Shown here piece after piece: positions 1 to 7,618 of a stretch of 64,000 bases of DNA. Positions within the stretch are counted from its first letter, which is position 1. The number at the start of each line of letters is the position of its first letter. Source of the stretch: a virus. The notes beneath the pieces were generated by a model, which ran no database searches, had not been told where the DNA came from, and worked only from the letters and a program-made list of their open reading frames with translations. The position numbers were made by a program, and so were the translations under genes. The stretch covers positions 1-64,000 of the IMG/VR virus record IMGVR_UViG_3300044730_002015; one strand, given 5' to 3'.

Positions 1-164
1 CCCTGCTGACATTTCAAATACTGTTGATATGGATAGGCCTTGTAGTTGTACAAGTCCTTTTCGTCAAACTTGTATCCAGCCTTGCGGCAAAAATCCAGAT
101 ATAGTTCAAGGTCGTCCAAGACCTGTGTAGTACGCGGATTATGTTTGATTGTGAACTTTGCCAT
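1..164 (-). CDS. Conserved small protein, 3' end cut by window edge
   Basis: The start codon is at 164 and the reading frame runs off the left edge after 54 codons, so the C-terminus is missing. The protein begins MAKFTIKHNPRTTQV and then alternates charged and aromatic residues; no domain is recognisable. The ATG lies one base after the stop of the preceding gene (166-696), with a GAGG element inside that gene's last codons, so the two are probably translationally coupled. From memory, proteins with similar openings occur in cyanobacterial T4-like phages, but I cannot assign a function. Confidence 0.7.
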   Translation of the reverse strand, partial: MAKFTIKHNPRTTQVLDDLELYLDFCRKAGYKFDEKDLYNYKAYPYQQYLKCQQ

Positions 165-165
165 T

Positions 166-696
166 TTAGATCCTCACTGATTGATGTGGCATGGTGGTGT
201 TATAACGGATTCTGCATCCGTTCTCATTATCCTCCGAGACTTCAATTTCAATGTCTCGGTCGGGATATCTTTGGGCTATTTTATGATACAACTCTTCTGC
301 GATCATTTCGCAGCTTCGGTTGTTGAGTTCCAGTTGAGAGGTTCGTGCCAGTTCAGTTCCATCTTTATCACGGGAAACGGCCCGATTAGACAACTCTGAA
401 CCCAGGGATCCGGATGGCGAGTACATTGACAAGAGCCAGCGTTTGAACTGGATGAACTCGATATCGCGGTCGTCGTGCATAACAGCGATTGACACCCGGA
501 AATGGAAAATGTGACGATGAGGACTAGCAAGAAACGATACATCATATTCATCACCTGTGGCCAACTTGGGATCAGTGGCCGCTGCTGGGTAGCGGTGGAT
601 ACCTTCACGTGTGAAAGTGACCCAGATCATTCGCTGTGCATGATTACTTATGCGCTGTTGTTGTTCTATGAGGCTGAGTTGTCTTTGTGTGTTCAT
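166..696 (-). CDS. PTPS/QueD-fold-like conserved phage protein
   Basis: A 176-residue protein. The order of motifs follows the 6-pyruvoyl-tetrahydropterin synthase/QueD family. His34 sits after a strand (GIHRYP). A His-x-His pair at 60 and 62 (PHRHIF) matches the family's HGH. Then comes a strand ending in IEFIQFKRWL (family: VDFGDLK), a helix opening SCEMIAEEL (family: TAENIA) and a late strand with Glu (VSEDNENG). The three His would be zinc ligands. No Cys lies between His34 and His60, where QueD has its catalytic Cys, so it may bind metal without the usual catalysis. The match is by eye and weak at sequence level. It overlaps the previous gene by ATGA and lies two genes downstream of a TGT-like enzyme, which makes a 7-deazaguanine role thinkable but unproven. 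Confidence 0.75.
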   Translation of the reverse strand: MNTQRQLSLIEQQQRISNHAQRMIWVTFTREGIHRYPAAATDPKLATGDEYDVSFLASPHRHIFHFRVSIAVMHDDRDIEFIQFKRWLLSMYSPSGSLGSELSNRAVSRDKDGTELARTSQLELNNRSCEMIAEELYHKIAQRYPDRDIEIEVSEDNENGCRIRYNTTMPHQSVRI

Positions 697-1199
697 ACTA
701 TTTCGTCCTTTTCGTATTTGCTCCAGTCGGTGAATCGTGATCTACGCATGAGATCGTGTAAAGGATGCACCCATACACCTGGATTGGTGGCTGCAAAATC
801 TTCGTCGTCGATTTTAACGCAGGTATTGTAGTTCCAAAGTCTGATGCGAGGAACCGGTACTTTGATAATGGGAATGAATCGATCACGCTCGCACAGACCA
901 CCTTCGTGAAACTGCTGTACATATTCAAAGGGTATGTCCAGACTGCACCAAAAGCCGCGATCTAAAAATGTTTCAATGACCGTTTCCCAGGCCACATAAT
1001 CCTGTGTGGTCTTGGGCCGATAACTGTCATTGGCACCAAAGAAGATATGATCCACTGTGCGAGGTATGTCCAATTTGGCTTCGATCTCTTCCACAGTGTG
1101 ATAGCCTATAACAAACAAAGTCGGCCGGCCCAGTGCAGGAGTGTGTTCAACTTCTTCGCCAAAGAAGAAATCAGCCGATTCGTGGCCTTGTCTAATCAT
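693..1199 (-). CDS. Conserved T4-like phage protein of unknown function
   Basis: A 168-residue protein starting at ATG 1199, chosen over a TTG three codons upstream because the ATG gives a short overlap with the upstream stop (1192-1194). It opens MIRQGHESADFFFGEEVEHTP and contains FFGAND, a WCSLDIP strand and a C-terminal KIDDEDFAATNPGVW segment. From memory this family is common in marine cyanomyoviruses, always without a function. The alternating strand/helix pattern looks like an alpha/beta fold. It sits between a TGT-like enzyme and a PTPS-like protein in a tightly coupled run, so it may belong to the same pathway; that is inference only. Confidence 0.8.
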   Translation of the reverse strand: MIRQGHESADFFFGEEVEHTPALGRPTLFVIGYHTVEEIEAKLDIPRTVDHIFFGANDSYRPKTTQDYVAWETVIETFLDRGFWCSLDIPFEYVQQFHEGGLCERDRFIPIIKVPVPRIRLWNYNTCVKIDDEDFAATNPGVWVHPLHDLMRRSRFTDWSKYEKDEIV

Positions 1200-1392
1200 C
1201 GTGACCAACCTCTTGATCTATGTCGTGTTGTAATCTTCTTAGTTTAGCAAGTTCGTCTCTATAGAGCAACCTTTGTTTCTTCATTTCGTGCAATTGATTG
1301 TCTTCAAAGGTACCAGTTTTTTCCATTACATCAATCTTTTTGTCTAGGATCCTGTGCATCTCTTCCAAATGTTTGATACGATTTTCGTACAC
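1192..1392 (-). CDS. Short coiled-coil protein, DUF465-like
   Basis: A 66-residue, charged, almost wholly helical protein with heptad-like spacing (RIKHLEEMHRILDKKI, then MKKQRLLYRDELAKLRRL). The shape and the HLEEMH opening resemble the small DUF465/YdcH-type coiled-coil proteins. The start is GTG at 1392, supported by an AGGAG element about six bases upstream. Its last bases overlap the start of the next gene. It probably oligomerises; no function can be given. Confidence 0.7.
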   Translation of the reverse strand: MYENRIKHLEEMHRILDKKIDVMEKTGTFEDNQLHEMKKQRLLYRDELAKLRRLQHDIDQEVGHDD

Positions 1393-1401
1393 CTCTATCT
1401 C

Positions 1402-2895
1402 CTAACTAATGGTAAAAAGTTCATTAAATTTAGTGTTGGCGTTTTTGGCCTTTTTGCCTTTGAATCCCCTTACACCAATGATCTCCATCCAGTAACTGTG
1501 ATAATGATCAATGATGGCCAGGCTATCATCTCGGGTGGGCGCAGAAAAAATCCTTTCTACTATGTCACGGAAAGTGTCTCCGCTGATCTGATTGCGCAAC
1601 ATCTCTGGTATCACACCTGAGTCATAACGCCGGTTGGCTTCCTGCGTGGCGCGGATATGTGTCCAAACATTATGTGCCATTAGTAGTGCGTAACTGAAAC
1701 TGTCCCAAGATGTGTTGCCTTCCTTGCCTACTTTATTTAGATCGCCCGGTCGGTATATGCAAATATCTCGCATACGAAGCATTTGGCTCACCGGCGAATC
1801 TTCCCAACGTTCATAGATGCCATCTGCTATGACACCTGTGGCCCAGGGTCTGGTATCTGTGGAATATTTCTTGTCATCTGCTGAAGGAGCCATACGATAA
1901 CTGAATCTGCCATCGTGTTCGAAAATACTTTCGTAATAGACCTGACCGTTGGCAGTGGCCAGGAATGGGCTTGCACAGTCATAACTGATGGTAAAGTTGG
2001 CATTGACATGGCGCCTGATGGCACGCTGTATGTCTGTGAGTAAGCAACTCCACTCTAGTTTACTGATGCCTAAAAAGTGCATCCAATCATGCACACCTTG
2101 TTGTAACAATCCGTCATAGCGTAAGGTAACCAATCGGCGCAGTATCAGTTCCATATCGGCCATGTTTTGTCCACCCATGGCCCAGCCATTGAAATGTGTT
2201 GTGGGATAGCGACCGGGATCCGAGTAATGTTTCATGGTATCATACCAATCATCGGCAGCACGATGATTGTCACCTTGCAACACATTCAATATGCGTGTGC
2301 CACCGTTGTTGATGCCACGGCGATTGGCCATAAAGAAGTCGTTGTTGTACTTGGTGGCGTCTACCAGTTCTTGCCCCGACTGGAAGTTTCCAACCTTGCT
2401 GTTGGCTTCGCGATCGTGTATGACCCAAGTGGGAATATCCAAGGTCATGGCATAGTTAGAAATATTATCCAACCAACGCAGACTGGATTCTCTGTATTTT
2501 TGTGCCCGCGCACAGCCGGATCCGGCACGCCAATCACCTTCCCACTTTCCCTTGGCAATCTGGAATCCTCCGGAGTCGCCCAGTATCACAGTATCAGGAT
2601 CTGCGTCAATGCGATTCCTGACCATGTCTTCAGACCAGTCCTGCTTGGCCAGATCAAGATTGGCGTGTCCGCCGGAGTAAAGACTGTAACGATAAGGGAA
2701 TATGCCTTTCTTGGCATTGAGCCAGTTCAACTGCTCCATGTCAGTCATGCCAGGTGGAAACCTAGCAGGATCCACATAAGGACCATTTGCCGGATCTCTT
2801 TGCTTGCCTATGAATGTGGCATAGAATCCCGAGATAGCCGGCAAGAAAACAGCATAGTCCTTTTGCTTGGCAGTCAAATCATCACGCTCGGTCAT
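1402..2895 (-). CDS. tRNA-guanine transglycosylase-like enzyme, DpdA-type candidate
   Basis: A 497-residue protein with the motif order of the TGT superfamily. D107-SGGFQ matches the DSGGYQ general-base motif. D153 (TLDIPT) matches the MAFDECTP position. Next comes NVLQGDNHRAADDW with GWAMGG (family: VQGG...GYAVGG). D306 in SYDCASPFLATANGQ matches the nucleophile segment FDCVLPTRSGRNGQ. All three catalytic aspartates therefore appear present. The usual CxCxxC zinc cluster is not visible, which argues against an ordinary tRNA enzyme. Phage relatives (DpdA) exchange guanine in DNA for a 7-deazaguanine and so block restriction. I favour a DNA-modifying role but cannot exclude tRNA. It overlaps the upstream micro-gene by ATGA. 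Confidence 0.75.
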   Translation of the reverse strand: MTERDDLTAKQKDYAVFLPAISGFYATFIGKQRDPANGPYVDPARFPPGMTDMEQLNWLNAKKGIFPYRYSLYSGGHANLDLAKQDWSEDMVRNRIDADPDTVILGDSGGFQIAKGKWEGDWRAGSGCARAQKYRESSLRWLDNISNYAMTLDIPTWVIHDREANSKVGNFQSGQELVDATKYNNDFFMANRRGINNGGTRILNVLQGDNHRAADDWYDTMKHYSDPGRYPTTHFNGWAMGGQNMADMELILRRLVTLRYDGLLQQGVHDWMHFLGISKLEWSCLLTDIQRAIRRHVNANFTISYDCASPFLATANGQVYYESIFEHDGRFSYRMAPSADDKKYSTDTRPWATGVIADGIYERWEDSPVSQMLRMRDICIYRPGDLNKVGKEGNTSWDSFSYALLMAHNVWTHIRATQEANRRYDSGVIPEMLRNQISGDTFRDIVERIFSAPTRDDSLAIIDHYHSYWMEIIGVRGFKGKKAKNANTKFNELFTIS

Positions 2896-3011
2896 CGATC
2901 TTCTCTAGGGCCAAACAGTCGTCCAATGGTTCTACCAATCACAATGACCAGTGCCATGATGGCAACAAACGTCACGCCAGACAATATCAAACCGTAGATT
3001 AAGTCTGTCAT
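2892..3011 (-). CDS. 39-residue single-span membrane protein
   Basis: This short frame is locked between two ATGA overlaps: its ATG overlaps the clamp gene stop and its TGA overlaps the start of the TGT-like gene. Residues 4-26 form one hydrophobic helix, followed by a basic tail (RTIGRLFGPREDR). This gives an N-out or N-in single-span peptide of unknown role. Double coupling is strong evidence that it is translated. Confidence 0.7.
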   Translation of the reverse strand: MTDLIYGLILSGVTFVAIMALVIVIGRTIGRLFGPREDR

Positions 3012-3745
3012 TTGGTCTGTGCCGGCAAAATGTATTTGTACACAGCGATACCTGAATCAACTGTGATCATGGCAGCACCTGCGGATGCGATATGCACTTT
3101 CTTGTCGCCTACCAGGTCCAAGATGGAAATAACCTGTTTCACAGGAAAACTCCAGGCGCGGCTGAGTTTGTTGCCGCAGCCGGGATGGAACACAAAGTTA
3201 CCAGCGTGTGTTGAGTGATCGCCAAAGTAAAACATCAAATCTTCTTTTTCAGTTTTGGCAGTGAACAGCGGCTCTTCGGAGTTGGCCGATGCTTGCATTT
3301 TGAGTCTTTGCACTCCGGCGATGGTGGGTTCGAATGCCAGGTCCCAAACAGGCTCTTTGAACGTGACCTTTTTGAGTTTCTCATTGGCCAGTTCCGGCGC
3401 CATGAAGCGATAGTCATTTTTGAAGTCGCTGTCTTTGTTTTCAAAGTGTATGCTGTCTAGGATCTTTTCGCCGTTGCGATCACGCTGTGTGATAGTAATC
3501 TTGGCGTCCTCGCGATACACTTCCAGATTTAACAGTGTGCTGAGTTTGCCAAGATTGGGCATACCCAGTGTGCCAATAAACTCGGCCACCGGCGTTTTGA
3601 AAGCGGCCTGCAACACCACGGATTTGTCTTCGCTGAGTCCTTCCAAATCAGTGGATTTGTCAGTGCCTGTGATTTTTACCACATCAATGTTGCCTAGCTT
3701 GTGCGTATGCTCCACGATGTCTTGTAGTGTGTCTTTGATGCTCAT
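3008..3745 (-). CDS. 45: DNA polymerase sliding clamp (gp45)
   Basis: A 245-residue protein matching T4 gp45 in length and layout. It opens with a helix (SIKDTLQDIVEHTHKLG), has two similar halves, and carries the C-terminal SFPVKQVISILDLVG and ...VDSGIAVYKYILP strands. In T4 the trimeric ring tethers polymerase to DNA and also serves as the mobile enhancer of late transcription with gp33 and gp55. Both roles fit here, since late promoter boxes are abundant. The gene has its own tandem promoters in the 63-base gap after gp43. An AAGGAG element precedes the ATG. Confidence 0.93.
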   Translation of the reverse strand: MSIKDTLQDIVEHTHKLGNIDVVKITGTDKSTDLEGLSEDKSVVLQAAFKTPVAEFIGTLGMPNLGKLSTLLNLEVYREDAKITITQRDRNGEKILDSIHFENKDSDFKNDYRFMAPELANEKLKKVTFKEPVWDLAFEPTIAGVQRLKMQASANSEEPLFTAKTEKEDLMFYFGDHSTHAGNFVFHPGCGNKLSRAWSFPVKQVISILDLVGDKKVHIASAGAAMITVDSGIAVYKYILPAQTK

Positions 3746-3764
3746 TGCTTCTCCTTGTGAGGTA

Positions 3765-3771
3765 TATTTAG
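3765..3771 (-). promoter_or_regulatory. Late promoter box before gp45
   Basis: CTAAATA, 19 bases before the gp45 ATG. It matches the core of the T4 late promoter (TATAAATA) that is read by gp55 with gp33 and gp45. It directly abuts the -10 element of the early promoter. Confidence 0.65.
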
Positions 3772-3800
3772 ATTGTACAGCAAAAAATGATAGATTTCAA
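3772..3800 (-). promoter_or_regulatory. Sigma70-type promoter before gp45
   Basis: -35 TTGAAA at 3795-3800, a 17-base spacer, and -10 TACAAT at 3772-3777. Spacing is ideal and both hexamers are close to consensus. It starts transcription inside the gp43-gp45 gap. Confidence 0.7.
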
Positions 3801-3808
3801 TGACTTTT

Positions 3809-6469
3809 TTAATCAAAACTAAAAAGATTGTCAAAGGTTGAATTGATCTGCGTGTTACTGGCCAAGTCCCAATTCATCACACCCAGCAGGTTTTCCACCT
3901 TTTCGTCGATCACCGCGGTCTCCATGGCAGCATCATCAAAGGGTAAATCTCGGAACCACTGCGGCAAATGCAGTTGGTCAGTAGGGTAGGCCACCGATGT
4001 GAAGTTTAGCGGATTGCCTTTGAGTTTGCACACAATCACTTTCATACCGTCCACGATCTGTAGGCTGTACTTGTCGCCGTGCATTCGTCTGAGATTATTC
4101 CAATTCATTGAAGCACGCACGTGGCCTGGCATATTGGCTCGACCCAGCCGCTCTTCTTCTTTGACGAACTTGGTCAAGTTGTTCACACGCTTGGGCGACC
4201 CTTTTTCCCAGGCTGGTCTTTCTGTGAACTTGATTTTGAACTCTTTGACTTCGTTGATCACCCAGTCCTTGTCCGAACCCTGCAGCACGTGAGTCAGCAG
4301 ATGTAGCAAGAACTCTTGTATGACCTTGGGAGTATCAGCACGCTTGAGATCCAGGCCCATGGCTTTGATCTGTCCAGGTTCGCCATTGACATCCTTGCGC
4401 TTGCCTTCTTTGTCATAGATCATGACCGCATAACGCTTTTTGGTGATGTAGAGTCCTTTGATGGCCACCAGTTCCCTACCACCACGTATGATCTCACCGT
4501 GAGCTCTGCGACAGTGGAAAGCCTGCTCCATGAAGCCAGGAAAGGAATCATTCAGTTGATCAGCTATGGTGTCATAGATCTGTATGGCAGTGTCTTTGTC
4601 CCAGGCTATGTCTCCGGCATCAATCTGCGGCTTCAGTGTAGAATACGCAGAAAAGTAACAGGAATCAGTGTCACCGTAGATAATGGCATCGCCCACGTGA
4701 TCATACCGGCCTGTGACTGCTTCGTTGATAAACGCAGCCATGTGACGTGCAATTTGCCGGCCCACCAGTGTGGTTGACTGACCGATACGTTTGTCAAAGA
4801 ACCTACAGCCAGGATTGAGAATGGCGCCGTAGAGACTGTTCAAGTTGATCTTTTTCACCAACTGTCGCTTGTCCCAGAACTCAATGTCTTCTTTGGTCTT
4901 GGCTTCTTTGAGATTCTTCTGCAGTTCTTTGCGCTCTTTGTACCAGCGTGCCAGCAGCCCTGGTACCACACCTTCGCGCTCGTAGGTAAAGATAGTGCCA
5001 TTGGCCGACAAGCAGTAAGGAGTGTGGCTGTCAAAGACCATGCTCCAAATTTCTGCTGCCGACAGGTCTTGGCTGGTGCCATCTTCCCAGTCCACAGTGA
5101 GCACTGTGCCGCGCTCACGATTCATCACAGCAGTGTATTCCAAGGAACCAAACACATTCTCCCAGGCAGCAGCAAAGGAGTTGCCGGCCAGCATCTTGCT
5201 TTTGAGATGTGCGTCGGTCATGGTGGGTCTCAATTGTCCAACGATGGTCTCGGGAGCCATGTTCAGTGCTTGGATGGCCGAAGGATACAGACTGTTGATG
5301 TCCACTGCACCTATGTAGTCATGCAAGCCTTTTTTGGGATAGGCCACATACGCACCTGCGGCTGCTGTGTCATCGTCAGTGAGGCGCTGTTTGCGGCTGG
5401 GCACCACCAGGCCACGCTCGTGTGCTTCATTGATGATGGCCTGTTCTGTCACTGCCACTGCTCCTGCTGTGGTGGGCAGTAACACCGTGTTCTCATGTGC
5501 GATTTCATTGGCCAAGTCTAGGAATTTAAGTTTCTTGTCCAGTTTGGCCAGGAGGGCCACGTCTTGTCTGTTGTAGTCTATGAACACCCGCCAATCTTTG
5601 TTGTACAAACTGTCCAGCGTGCCTTCATAGGCCAACTTGCGCTCGCCCAGTTCATATTCGCCAATGGCGTCCAGGGAATAACTGTGCCGTTCTTCATAGG
5701 TGTATTTCCTGTACAGTTGCATATAGTCCATATGCACACGACCTATCAAGTCAAAGGTCTCTGACTCTTTGCCAAAACGTTCAAAGGTGCGCTGTTTAGG
5801 AAACTGGCTCCATAAACAGAACTTGCGTGTGTCATCTCGGCTGAGAATGCGTGTCACACGATTTACAGTGTAGGGAATATCATAGCCTTCTGAGTTCCAG
5901 CCCGACAGCACATCTGCGTCTTCTATGAGATCAAGGAATGTTTCCAGCAACTGACCTTCGTCACGGAACACAAATGTGTTGTCAAAGTGCTGTGCGATTT
6001 CGGCAGCAGTTTCATCGCTCATGCCTGCAGGAGGCACCACCAAGGTGACTAACTTGTCCATCCAGTCTAAATACACACTGATGGCTGTGATGGGATTGAA
6101 TGGATCTGACGGATCAGCAAAGCCTTTGTCTTGATCGAAACCTGTTTCGATGTCAAAGAATGCCACGTGCAATTCGGGCGACTTTTTGCCTTTGTAGTTT
6201 TCTTCCAAGCATCGCAACACAGGTTTGATGTCCTGCTCATACAAGGTCTTGCCCGACTGTATGCGTATTTCTTTTTGGAATTCTTTAAAGTTTCGTGTGC
6301 TGAATCTTGCAACGGGCGTGTCATACACACTGCGGAATTTGCCACGAGGATCATCATAGTAAAAGATATAGTTGGCTGGATACTCTTCGTATCTCCTTGC
6401 ACCTGCTACACGCTCTACTACATAGATACGATCTTCATCGCGGCTGTGTAGTGCATCAACATAACTCAA
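3809..6469 (-). CDS. 43: Family B DNA polymerase with 3'-5' exonuclease (gp43)
   Basis: About 886 residues, the usual T4-like length. Positions here are counted from an upstream GTG at 6487. Exo I is D112-x-E114 (FFDIETG), Exo II N198/D203 (SGWNSEGYD), Exo III Y305-D309. Polymerase motif A is VDINSLYPS at 395-403, motif B KKINLNSLYG at 545-554 and motif C YGDTDS at 604-609. All catalytic residues are present and there is no intron or split. I chose TTG at 6469 because an AGGAG lies seven bases before it; the GTG at 6487 lacks one. It lies downstream of dsbA and a membrane-protein gene and upstream of gp45. Confidence 0.95.
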   Translation of the reverse strand: MSYVDALHSRDEDRIYVVERVAGARRYEEYPANYIFYYDDPRGKFRSVYDTPVARFSTRNFKEFQKEIRIQSGKTLYEQDIKPVLRCLEENYKGKKSPELHVAFFDIETGFDQDKGFADPSDPFNPITAISVYLDWMDKLVTLVVPPAGMSDETAAEIAQHFDNTFVFRDEGQLLETFLDLIEDADVLSGWNSEGYDIPYTVNRVTRILSRDDTRKFCLWSQFPKQRTFERFGKESETFDLIGRVHMDYMQLYRKYTYEERHSYSLDAIGEYELGERKLAYEGTLDSLYNKDWRVFIDYNRQDVALLAKLDKKLKFLDLANEIAHENTVLLPTTAGAVAVTEQAIINEAHERGLVVPSRKQRLTDDDTAAAGAYVAYPKKGLHDYIGAVDINSLYPSAIQALNMAPETIVGQLRPTMTDAHLKSKMLAGNSFAAAWENVFGSLEYTAVMNRERGTVLTVDWEDGTSQDLSAAEIWSMVFDSHTPYCLSANGTIFTYEREGVVPGLLARWYKERKELQKNLKEAKTKEDIEFWDKRQLVKKINLNSLYGAILNPGCRFFDKRIGQSTTLVGRQIARHMAAFINEAVTGRYDHVGDAIIYGDTDSCYFSAYSTLKPQIDAGDIAWDKDTAIQIYDTIADQLNDSFPGFMEQAFHCRRAHGEIIRGGRELVAIKGLYITKKRYAVMIYDKEGKRKDVNGEPGQIKAMGLDLKRADTPKVIQEFLLHLLTHVLQGSDKDWVINEVKEFKIKFTERPAWEKGSPKRVNNLTKFVKEEERLGRANMPGHVRASMNWNNLRRMHGDKYSLQIVDGMKVIVCKLKGNPLNFTSVAYPTDQLHLPQWFRDLPFDDAAMETAVIDEKVENLLGVMNWDLASNTQINSTFDNLFSFD

Positions 6470-6532
6470 ATTCGTTCTCCTATGCACACTTTGGGCTGTG
6501 CAAATACCAATCTTGCCTTGAGGCGGCGAACC

Positions 6533-6841
6533 TTATGACTGCTGTATAATTAGCTTGATCAGTCCTATGCTGTCAATAATACTCAGCAACAAATAATTTC
6601 CCAGGATACCAAAACTGCCACGAGTGTAGGCACACCATGCCATAATCAAGCAGCCGGTAATGAATGCAGAGTACAACGGGATAAACGGCAAGTGGGGCAC
6701 AGTCCAAGCATAGGTAACACTACAGCCTATGCTGATGGCCCAACCGGTCATTTCCAAGCAAAAGCGAAAGGGATTTTCTCTCCAGTCGTTTTTGACATAG
6801 TCCCCAATGCTGTCTCGCCACTGGGCATATGTACTGGTCAC
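6533..6841 (-). CDS. Small membrane protein between dsbA and gp43
   Basis: A 102-residue protein with an amphipathic N-terminus (TYAQWRDSIGDYVKNDWREN) and three hydrophobic stretches: about 30-47, 50-70 and 76-98. It starts with GTG at 6841 in a GTGA overlap with the dsbA-like stop, so it is translationally coupled. From memory a similar small membrane protein sits near the polymerase gene in cyanomyoviruses. Function unknown; possible roles are membrane anchoring of replication or inhibition of a host membrane process. Confidence 0.8.
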   Translation of the reverse strand: MTSTYAQWRDSIGDYVKNDWRENPFRFCLEMTGWAISIGCSVTYAWTVPHLPFIPLYSAFITGCLIMAWCAYTRGSFGILGNYLLLSIIDSIGLIKLIIQQS

Positions 6842-7101
6842 AGAGTCTTGCCAACTGTGGTCAGGATATTTTCCAACAGTTCGTGATCTTGTTGCTCTTT
6901 ACCAAACTCGGCCTTGTGAGCGATCTTGATGGCCTTTTTGAGGATTGAGGGTTTGATTTCCATTTCCTCAGCAATGGCCTTGACTGTGTCGTTGAGACCT
7001 TCGGTCAAGGTTTCGATTTCGTGCATGACCTGGCTACCCTCGTTGAACAGTTGTGTGAGTTTGGCTTTTTGTTCCGAGGAAAAATTACGGGATTGTGACA
7101 T
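6838..7101 (-). CDS. dsbA: DsbA-like double-stranded DNA-binding protein
   Basis: An 87-residue, helical, highly charged protein. Its length and pattern (long N-terminal helix, turn, EEMEIKPSILKKAIKIAHKAEFG, then a C-terminal helix) match T4 DsbA, an 89-residue double-strand DNA-binding protein linked to late promoter regions. It is preceded by a near-consensus sigma70 promoter overlapped by a perfect inverted repeat, so a DNA-binding protein here could control its own synthesis. The start ATG has a TAGGAG eight bases upstream. The assignment rests on length, helix pattern and synteny with gp43 rather than on signature residues. Confidence 0.65.
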   Translation of the reverse strand: MSQSRNFSSEQKAKLTQLFNEGSQVMHEIETLTEGLNDTVKAIAEEMEIKPSILKKAIKIAHKAEFGKEQQDHELLENILTTVGKTL

Positions 7102-7110
7102 CTGAGACTC

Positions 7111-7138
7111 CTAAGTTAATGATACAATATTAACTTAG
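7111..7138 (-). promoter_or_regulatory. Perfect 10-bp inverted repeat (operator-like) over the dsbA start site
   Basis: Arms CTAAGTTAAT (7111-7120) and ATTAACTTAG (7129-7138) with an 8-base gap. The repeat covers the -10 element and the likely transcription start. It could be an operator, or an mRNA hairpin just upstream of the ribosome-binding site. Confidence 0.55.
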
Positions 7139-7155
7139 TGTCCTCGGCGTGTCAA
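7127..7155 (-). promoter_or_regulatory. Sigma70-type promoter of dsbA-gp43 unit
   Basis: -35 TTGACA (perfect) at 7150-7155, a 17-base spacer, and -10 TAATAT at 7127-7132. It would drive dsbA, the small membrane protein and gp43. Confidence 0.75.
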
Positions 7156-7167
7156 CGATTATTTTGT

Positions 7168-7605
7168 TCAGTTACACCAACTTTGTTTGGCTTCGCCATA
7201 ATATTCTCTGGCAAAACCGTTTTTGATCAATTCGGCACGCAGGCTACGACCATCCACGATGACATCACCCAACACACGGCCACCAAACTTGTCCCAGTCG
7301 ATCAATGCTATCTGTGTTTTTTTGGCAGATGCCACAAATGCCTTGGTAAACTCAGTGGCAGCAGCTCCGCGCTTGGCTTCAGATTCGCATTTGGCACGAT
7401 GCCCTTTTTCTGGCGTGTCCACACCATACACTCTCACGCTGAGTTTTTTCTTCAGCGGGTCAGGCAACCAAGGCGCCGCAAACTCAACAGTGTCGCCGTC
7501 TACCACTCGGGTAACCGACCAGTCATGGAGTTTTGATTCGGGCTGTTTCTGCGCCCAGGCCGGTATGGCGATGATTAATGCAAAAAAAACAAAGAGTTTT
7601 GACAT
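7168..7605 (-). CDS. Exported thermonuclease (SNase family)
   Basis: 145 residues. The first 18 form a signal peptide (LFVFFALIIAIPAWA, then Q). The mature part is a staphylococcal-nuclease domain with the calcium/catalytic set: VVDGDTVEF (D36, D38), VRVYGVDTPE (R58, D63, E66) and KFGGRVLG (R110). The family cleaves DNA and RNA 5' of phosphates. Secretion to the periplasm could degrade competing DNA or salvage nucleotides, or the protein might be virion-associated; the sequence does not decide. It has a GGAATC element before the ATG and lies 13 bases after the long fibre gene. Confidence 0.88.
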   Translation of the reverse strand: MSKLFVFFALIIAIPAWAQKQPESKLHDWSVTRVVDGDTVEFAAPWLPDPLKKKLSVRVYGVDTPEKGHRAKCESEAKRGAAATEFTKAFVASAKKTQIALIDWDKFGGRVLGDVIVDGRSLRAELIKNGFAREYYGEAKQSWCN

Positions 7606-7618
7606 TTTGATTCCTTTA

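Noticed and set aside
2167-2997. 276-codon open frame on the plus strand
   Set aside because: It lies entirely opposite the TGT-like gene, the 39-residue membrane gene and nearby sequence, has no ribosome site and no protein-like pattern.
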